NCBI GenBank assembly: GCA_964603655.1
Contig: CAZRVZ010000209.1
Span: forward strand, 1 to 7,839
Length of the DNA stretch: 7,839 bases
Source: JACPWY01 sp964603655
Lineage (GTDB): Bacteria; Bdellovibrionota; FAC87; UBA2466
Reading direction: 5' to 3'
Part shown: one piece after another, positions 6,001 through 7,839 of the stretch
Position numbering within the stretch: position 1 is the stretch's first letter
Layout of the letters: each line of letters opens with the position of its first letter
The notes under the pieces: model-generated
The model's database searches: none
What the model was told of the DNA's origin: nothing
The model's input: only the letters and a program-made list of their open reading frames with translations
Position numbers and translations under genes: made by a program

Positions 6001-7839
6001 TTGGAGAAAGATATCAGGGCATCCGACCCGACCGTTGAGCAAAAAACAGTTCCGTTCCTGTCCCGCCTTTATCATGTCCTCAAGAGAACATCCCAATGTC
6101 TAGGGCAGAAAGCAGAAGAAGGATTGATCCAGCCTTTAGTGATCATTGAATCCTTAAAGTATTCCGTTCAAGCCAATGATAACCGCTTGGTTGCATTGGA
6201 TCGTCCTCTGAGGTTAGGATTTTTGCCGGTGACCGGCAATCCTATTAACTGGGGACATATCCTTGCGGCCCTTATGGGAATGAATGCTTTGGATCTGGAT
6301 TCGATTGTTTTCCGTGTCCAGGGTGAGATCCGTTATAAGGATCTTCCGGAATCAGACCGAGTGCCGGCCCAAGAGAGGCATGAGGTGATTAAGAAGGTTA
6401 TCGAGCATTTATTCCCGATCTTCCGTTACACCGATCTGGGCAGTGAACCCAATAATGAAAAAGAAGGTTTTGAGGAAATGTTCCGTTATCTTGAATTAAA
6501 TCAGGACAAAAAGATTCAGCTCTTTTATTTGATCGGCATCGAGAACGAACAGCGCGTGCACAAGTATGCCAAACTGCATTACGAAAAACTGAAGGCATAT
6601 CAAGACAGGATCAGTCCCAACCATGAGATTATCGTAGCCTGGATCCAAAGAGGGGAGTTTGGCGCTGCGGCCACCCAGCAGCAGATCGAAGATATCCATG
6701 AGCACCATCGCAAACTGGCCGGCAGCGAATATCGATTGCCGATCAAATTAATTAAGGACCCGGACATCGACCTCAATGTTTCCTCAACTTATTATCGCAG
6801 CAGCCACGACGCCGCCTTTATTCCCCGCATAGCTGATGAACACGCAAAAGCCCGTGGTTATTACGGCCATCCTCCCATTGATTCCATGACAGGCAAGCCA
6901 TTCGATTATTCGGAAGAAGAGATGTTCAAGCAAAAACTTGAGCCGATCTCCGGCGGCATAGCCACAGAAGTGGCCAATATCGCCAGTAGGAAAACAAAGA
7001 ACATTATGCTGGTAGGTATCGACGGGGCCTCCGGTTCAGGTAAGACAACCATTGCTCATGAAGTTGGGAAATTCTTGGAAATGAGAAAATATAATTATGT
7101 TGTCGTCAGCATGGATATATTCCTTAAATTAAAGGCCTGGCGGGGGGCAGTTGAAAAAATCGTGGTGGGAGAAGAATTGACCAGCCAAGATCTTGCTCTG
7201 GTCGGTGAACTGGCAAACCAAGTGCGGCCAAAAAAACGGTTCACTGATGAGGAGATCTTCTGGAATAAGCAGGCCATTGCCGAATTCTTCCGGCAGCTGG
7301 TCGAATTCCGCGAATCCGCCAATGAAGAGATCACGATCGCGGTGAAGGACGCTTACATGAGAGGCGGCCGGAAAGAGCGGGCGGATATCAGTTTTAATAT
7401 CAAGAAAGGCGATATTGTGCTCGTTGACGGCAAATACGCCTTAGAGGAATCCCTGCAGGGGCATTATGACTTACGCATCCGTTTGGATGATAATCCGAAC
7501 CGGACCAAGGCCAAATTTGAAATGCGCACCAGGATCCTAAGCCCGAACACGGCCGACCGTCAGATGAAGTTTTATGAAGCCGGGCTCATTCCAAGTTATG
7601 AAGAATATGCAGCCAGGACTGAAAATAGTGTGCATTATACTGTTGGTATTTCCGGAGATGATAATGAGTGGAAATTGAAGTTGCCGACAGCGCCGGTTGC
7701 CCCTGCCCAGAAGAAACAGATAATCCTGAGCGATGGGGCAGTCCTCTTGTTGATGGGTCTTGCAGTGTTGATGCTGCTGCAAGGGAAGATCAAGAGTTTA
7801 GGAAGAGTGTTAATGGTGTTAGTGGGAATCATGGTGACA
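1..7839 (+). CDS. Fragment of a giant multidomain membrane protein (both ends outside window)
   Basis: Frame 1 is open over all 2613 codons under the standard code, and neither a start nor a stop can be placed. The translation looks like real protein over almost its whole length: it carries recognisable UDPGP, M50 site-2 protease, GNAT, NMNAT and P-loop kinase motifs in one frame, separated by about 20 hydrophobic helices and charged linkers. This argues against chance openness and against several separate genes, since any gene starting in this frame runs off the window. I found no internal Shine-Dalgarno plus start pair that convincingly splits it. The enzyme domains would need to face the cytoplasm, where ATP, CoA and nucleotides are. 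Several have altered signature residues, so some may be structural or regulatory relics. The only stretch that does not look like selected plus-strand protein is 1606-2036, which is the complement of a minus-strand gene and its upstream region. The overall function is unknown. Confidence 0.93.
178..1104 (+). other. UDPGP-type nucleotidyltransferase-like domain (residues 60-368), probably degenerate
   Basis: This is the N-terminal domain of the fragment. UDPGP-family enzymes join UTP and a sugar-1-phosphate to make a UDP-sugar. The order of motifs fits that family: a glycine-rich stretch GVDFGMGPN (67-75) stands where the GGLGT...GPK nucleotide loop is expected; GHGE (168-171) matches the PPGHGD motif; EEKGVKIL then RINDL (204-219) matches the strand leading to the N-x-D-N-L motif; EMVANPEKQKGG (249-260) matches the E...KGG motif; PYNAFRIYLTVDAL (299-312) matches the FNTNN-type strand; and DFKEMK (361-366) sits where F-x-PVK with the catalytic lysine is expected. 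The loop lacks the GGLGT and PK residues and several signatures are only approximate, so catalysis is doubtful. The family call rests on motif order by eye, not on a profile search. Confidence 0.5.
1171..1224 (+). other. Transmembrane helix 1 (residues 391-408)
   Basis: A run of Ile, Leu, Val, Trp and Phe (motif TILFLLWLLAL) follows directly after the UDPGP-like domain and is followed by Arg/Gly-rich residues (SGGRR), so it probably anchors that domain to the inner membrane with its basic flank in the cytoplasm. Confidence 0.75.
1225..1491 (+). other. Charged inter-helix segment of unknown function (residues 409-497)
   Basis: This segment lies between two membrane helices. The first half is rich in Gly, Arg and Val (VQGVTRAVVRGVKELVQG), the second half is an acidic, helical-looking stretch (LDEMESRIHAYEKEVVEAME, 461-480). 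I do not recognise a family. The DNA of the first half is purine-rich and leans on GGA, GTA, AGA/AGG and ATA codons, unlike the more mixed usage around it. Confidence 0.4.
1492..1605 (+). repeat. Repeat module copy 1: membrane helix plus KYSGT-RWFAALK tail
   Basis: Residues 498-516 form a membrane helix, followed by KYSGTSTIRQLSRWFAALK (517-535). The same tail recurs exactly 540 bases downstream. Over the 57-base tail (1549-1605 against 2089-2145) I count 49 identical bases, with the last 21 bases identical. Of the 7 differing codons, 5 are synonymous and 2 are conservative (S/N and L/I), which points to selection on the plus-strand protein. The helices before the tails share hydrophobicity but little sequence. 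The copy ends exactly at the base before the complement of the stop codon of the nested minus-strand gene. Confidence 0.8.
1606..1887 (-). CDS. Small coiled-coil protein with C-terminal membrane anchor, nested antisense inside the giant gene
   Basis: The minus-strand frame from the ATG at 1887 to TGA at 1606-1608 encodes 93 residues. A longer frame opens at 1947, but I choose the internal ATG (MAYVIAFP) because AAGGAG lies 8 bases upstream of it and the family-like sequence starts there. The protein has a short N-terminal head (FPKILQEKLGQEA), a charged heptad-like helix (residues about 25-66, with FERRLIEEVSRLDNKISQV) and one hydrophobic helix near the C-terminus (about 69-90, ending GILFAFF). 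This layout matches small bacterial coiled-coil, single-helix membrane proteins that I associate with the DUF1640/CCDC90-like group. The assignment is from memory and the function of these proteins is poorly known. Its codons are exactly opposite the giant frame; all 11 Leu and 6 Ser codons avoid TTA, CTA and TCA, which keeps the plus frame open. It looks like an inserted gene with its own expression signals. Confidence 0.8.
   Translation of the reverse strand: MAYVIAFPKILQEKLGQEASSALVETLNKMQESHQNNILEIVEGKFERRLIEEVSRLDNKISQVQANLIKWMFAFYTAQLASLVGILFAFFKH
1896..1901 (-). promoter_or_regulatory. Ribosome binding site of the nested minus-strand gene
   Basis: AAGGAG on the minus strand, followed by an 8-base spacer (AAGAGAAC) and the ATG at 1887. 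It decides the start in favour of the 93-residue form over the 113-residue form beginning at 1947. Confidence 0.8.
1957..1985 (-). promoter_or_regulatory. Candidate sigma-70-type promoter for the nested gene
   Basis: On the minus strand a perfect TTGACA (1985-1980) is followed by a 17-base spacer and TACGGT (1962-1957), which keeps the T, A and final T of a -10 box. Transcription would begin near 1950, giving a leader of roughly 60 bases before the ATG at 1887. This start would lie just upstream of, and effectively exclude, the alternative 1947 start. The -10 is weak, so this is a candidate only. Confidence 0.5.
2035..2145 (+). repeat. Repeat module copy 2: membrane helix plus KYSGT-RWFAALK tail
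   Basis: Residues 679-696 form a membrane helix (IIGLVILLIAFAAVLL), followed by KYSGTNTIRQISRWFAALK (697-715). This is the downstream partner of the module ending at 1605. Here the tail continues into EGLAAINRVIPLR and the next membrane helix, so this copy appears to keep the undisturbed context of the gene. Confidence 0.8.
2146..2847 (+). other. Multi-pass membrane block (residues 716-949)
   Basis: About seven hydrophobic helices follow one another with short loops: roughly residues 728-747, 762-781, 810-829, 830-853, 866-882, 884-910 and 929-949. Basic loops (AFARAMKMNRP-like near 785-794, PARAARS at 804-810, KHLKKLLPSR at 919-928) would mark cytoplasmic sides. I recognise no transporter or enzyme signature. 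The last helix ends AAEALHA before Gln-Thr-Pro, which resembles a signal-peptide end with a small-x-small cleavage site. Confidence 0.7.
2854..3156 (+). other. Proline-rich linker (residues 952-1052)
   Basis: I count 23 prolines in 101 residues, with many Ala, Thr, Gln and Val and very few charged residues. Short motifs such as AQPPTQP and VAPPTPVAPEAP recur loosely. Such segments are extended and flexible and are usual in periplasmic or cell-surface spacers. It follows a membrane helix and precedes a short polar helix (MDDIRRMAQEE) and the next membrane helix, so it probably forms a long loop on the outer face. The function of the loop is inferred only. Confidence 0.75.
3202..3645 (+). other. 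Membrane helices leading into the protease domain (residues 1068-1215)
   Basis: Three hydrophobic helices at about 1068-1084, 1124-1147 and 1162-1184 are separated by a charged cytoplasmic-looking loop (1086-1123, many Arg, Glu and Phe). They probably belong to the membrane part of the intramembrane protease that follows. No separate family is recognised. Confidence 0.6.
3646..4104 (+). other. Site-2-protease-like (M50) intramembrane metalloprotease domain (residues 1216-1368)
   Basis: Site-2 proteases cut membrane-embedded substrates using a zinc held by HExxH and a distant Asp. Here the end of a hydrophobic helix carries HEYGH (1232-1236), with E1233 as the expected catalytic base. GPFNNL (1301-1306) matches the GP-x-x-N loop common in the family. 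A further pair of helices (about 1307-1324 and 1329-1350) ends in N-L-L-L-P (1346-1350) and LDG (1359-1361), matching the N-x-x-P...LDG motif whose Asp (D1360) is the third zinc ligand. All key residues are present, so unlike several other domains here this one may be active. No PDZ domain is seen. Substrates are unknown; cutting the giant protein itself or a neighbour is a speculation. Confidence 0.8.
4105..4530 (+). other. Soluble segment after the protease (residues 1369-1510), unknown function
   Basis: This is a mixed-charge, helical-looking segment without hydrophobic helices. Its start (residues 1373-1382, near LIPNGRRDYTD) follows the LDG helix directly and is likely cytoplasmic. The middle contains short Leu-rich helices (LWNRLEQSGVLSRHGL, LQELLNGFMRAGYIDNRGK) that look like a small winged or helical-bundle fold, but I cannot name a family. 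Confidence 0.45.
4531..4776 (+). other. Two membrane helices with a charged loop (residues 1511-1592)
   Basis: Helices at about 1515-1537 and 1575-1592 enclose a charged loop (GESRRVLSQGQADFKEKKTENQDEV). The second helix (GVFFFAGFVAVVII) exits into the region carrying the acetyltransferase-like domain, which needs to face the cytoplasm for acetyl-CoA. Confidence 0.65.
4978..5280 (+). other. GNAT acetyltransferase-like domain (residues 1660-1760)
   Basis: GNAT enzymes move an acetyl group from acetyl-CoA to an amine. The order of elements fits: strands EFIFFYNIAY and AGHVIFNFN (1660-1683), then FIYYLQVEP leading into QFENRGIA (1704-1711), which matches the acetyl-CoA pyrophosphate-binding Q/R-x-x-G-x-G/A loop with E in the first place, then a helix AQTVFNWIAAKGQEL, and finally KIVRLFEKAYGAENV (1739-1753), which matches the typical 'a-x-x-lyek-x-GF' C-terminal helix and strand. 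The substrate is unknown. Family recognition is fair; activity is uncertain. Confidence 0.65.
5281..5697 (+). other. Linker after the GNAT-like domain (residues 1761-1899), unrecognised
   Basis: A beta-rich stretch (IGTVVIRDGRVAA, VKVKVIRGEIRIV) is followed by a charged, low-hydrophobicity segment with many Gln, Ser and Lys (about 1860-1899) that is probably disordered. AAAGGAGG at about 5664-5671 resembles a Shine-Dalgarno site, but no start codon follows at a useful distance. Confidence 0.4.
5698..6090 (+). other. Helical domain with a broken zincin-like motif (residues 1900-2030)
   Basis: The sequence TLVILPQKSTLKEIVHEIQAVL (in 1957-1977) places HEIQA at 1971-1975 where a zincin would have HExxH, so the second histidine is missing and zinc catalysis is unlikely. 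It is followed by LSHEENNLLNMRAVQAAW, helical and conserved-looking. I read it either as a decayed protease or as a chance resemblance. Confidence 0.3.
6202..6870 (+). other. NMNAT/NadD-like nucleotidyltransferase domain (residues 2068-2290)
   Basis: NMNAT enzymes adenylylate nicotinamide or nicotinic acid mononucleotide to make NAD or its acid form. The domain starts LRLGFLPVTGNPINWGH (2070-2086), which aligns with the usual 'GxFDPxHxGH' opening; the first residue of the (H/T)xGH motif is Asn (N2083-W-G-H2086). An AQERHEVI stretch (2123-2130) matches the conserved post-motif helix, and NVSSTYYR (2259-2266) followed by IPRIADEHAKARGYYG matches the 'SSTxIR...YI...LY' end typical of NadD-type proteins. 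Both landmarks lie in the expected order and distance, with extra helical sequence between them, so the fold call is good, while the changed motif residue makes activity uncertain. The kinase that follows directly recalls NadR. Confidence 0.75.
7000..7656 (+). other. Uridine-kinase-like P-loop kinase domain (residues 2334-2552)
   Basis: A beta strand IMLVGIDG leads into the Walker A loop GASGSGKTT (2342-2350), with K2348 and T2349 expected to hold ATP. SMDIFLK (2370-2376) fits the D-x-F-Y acceptor-site strand of uridine and nicotinamide riboside kinases, with D2372. IVLVDGKYALEE (2393 onward in spirit, at about 2471-2483) matches the 'vi.EGi' strand, followed by LRIRLDDNPN and RTRILSPNTADRQ, which fit the mobile lid with its arginines. 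The substrate is unknown; nucleoside or riboside phosphorylation is inferred from the family. It directly follows the NMNAT-like domain, in the same order as the two catalytic domains of NadR. Confidence 0.75.
7726..7839 (+). other. C-terminal hydrophobic segment at the window edge (residues 2576-2613)
   Basis: After a Pro/Ala/Lys linker (TAPVAPAQKKQ), a membrane helix spans about 2579-2594, then KIKSLGR and a second hydrophobic stretch that runs off the window. The basic loop between them suggests a cytoplasmic turn. This continues the pattern of enzyme-like domain followed by membrane segment. Confidence 0.65.

Overview
The window is one uninterrupted reading frame. Plus-strand frame 1 is open from base 1 to base 7839 (2613 codons) with no stop codon, so both ends of the gene lie outside the window. 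It is a fragment of a giant bacterial protein that alternates membrane segments with enzyme-like domains. I recognise the domains from short motifs read by eye and have not searched them. Mixed codon use, moderate GC and a giant membrane polyprotein-like gene suggest an uncultivated bacterium. Omnitrophota, where unusually long genes are known as far as I recall, is my best guess, but no marker gene here proves it.

Layout of the protein (window residue numbers): residues 60-368 look like a UDPGP-type (UTP-glucose-1-phosphate uridylyltransferase family) nucleotidyltransferase with an eroded nucleotide loop. A transmembrane segment follows at 391-408, then a charged stretch and a second membrane segment with an amphipathic tail at 498-535. 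Residues 536-679 are the complement of a small minus-strand gene and its upstream region. A multi-pass membrane block at 679-949 ends in a proline-rich tail (952-1052). More membrane helices lead into a site-2-protease-like intramembrane metalloprotease (HEYGH at 1232-1236, LDG at 1359-1361). After a soluble segment and two more membrane helices come a GNAT acetyltransferase-like domain (1660-1760), a linker, a degenerate zincin-like region (HEIQA at 1971), an NMNAT/NadD-like adenylyltransferase (2068-2290) and a uridine-kinase-like P-loop kinase (2334-2552). The window ends in another hydrophobic segment.

The most unusual feature is a complete small gene nested on the opposite strand (1606-1887, 93 aa coiled-coil plus membrane anchor). 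It has its own Shine-Dalgarno sequence and a TTGACA promoter-like box. It lies between two diverged copies of a membrane-helix plus amphipathic-tail module of the giant gene. The giant frame stays open through it because the nested gene uses no TTA, CTA or TCA codons. The NMNAT-like domain followed by a P-loop kinase resembles the NadR order of domains, which hints at NAD-salvage ancestry for the C-terminal part, although a key NMNAT residue is changed.

There is no RNA gene, CRISPR array, tRNA or insertion-sequence transposase that I can see, and no intergenic gap over 300 bases on the plus strand.
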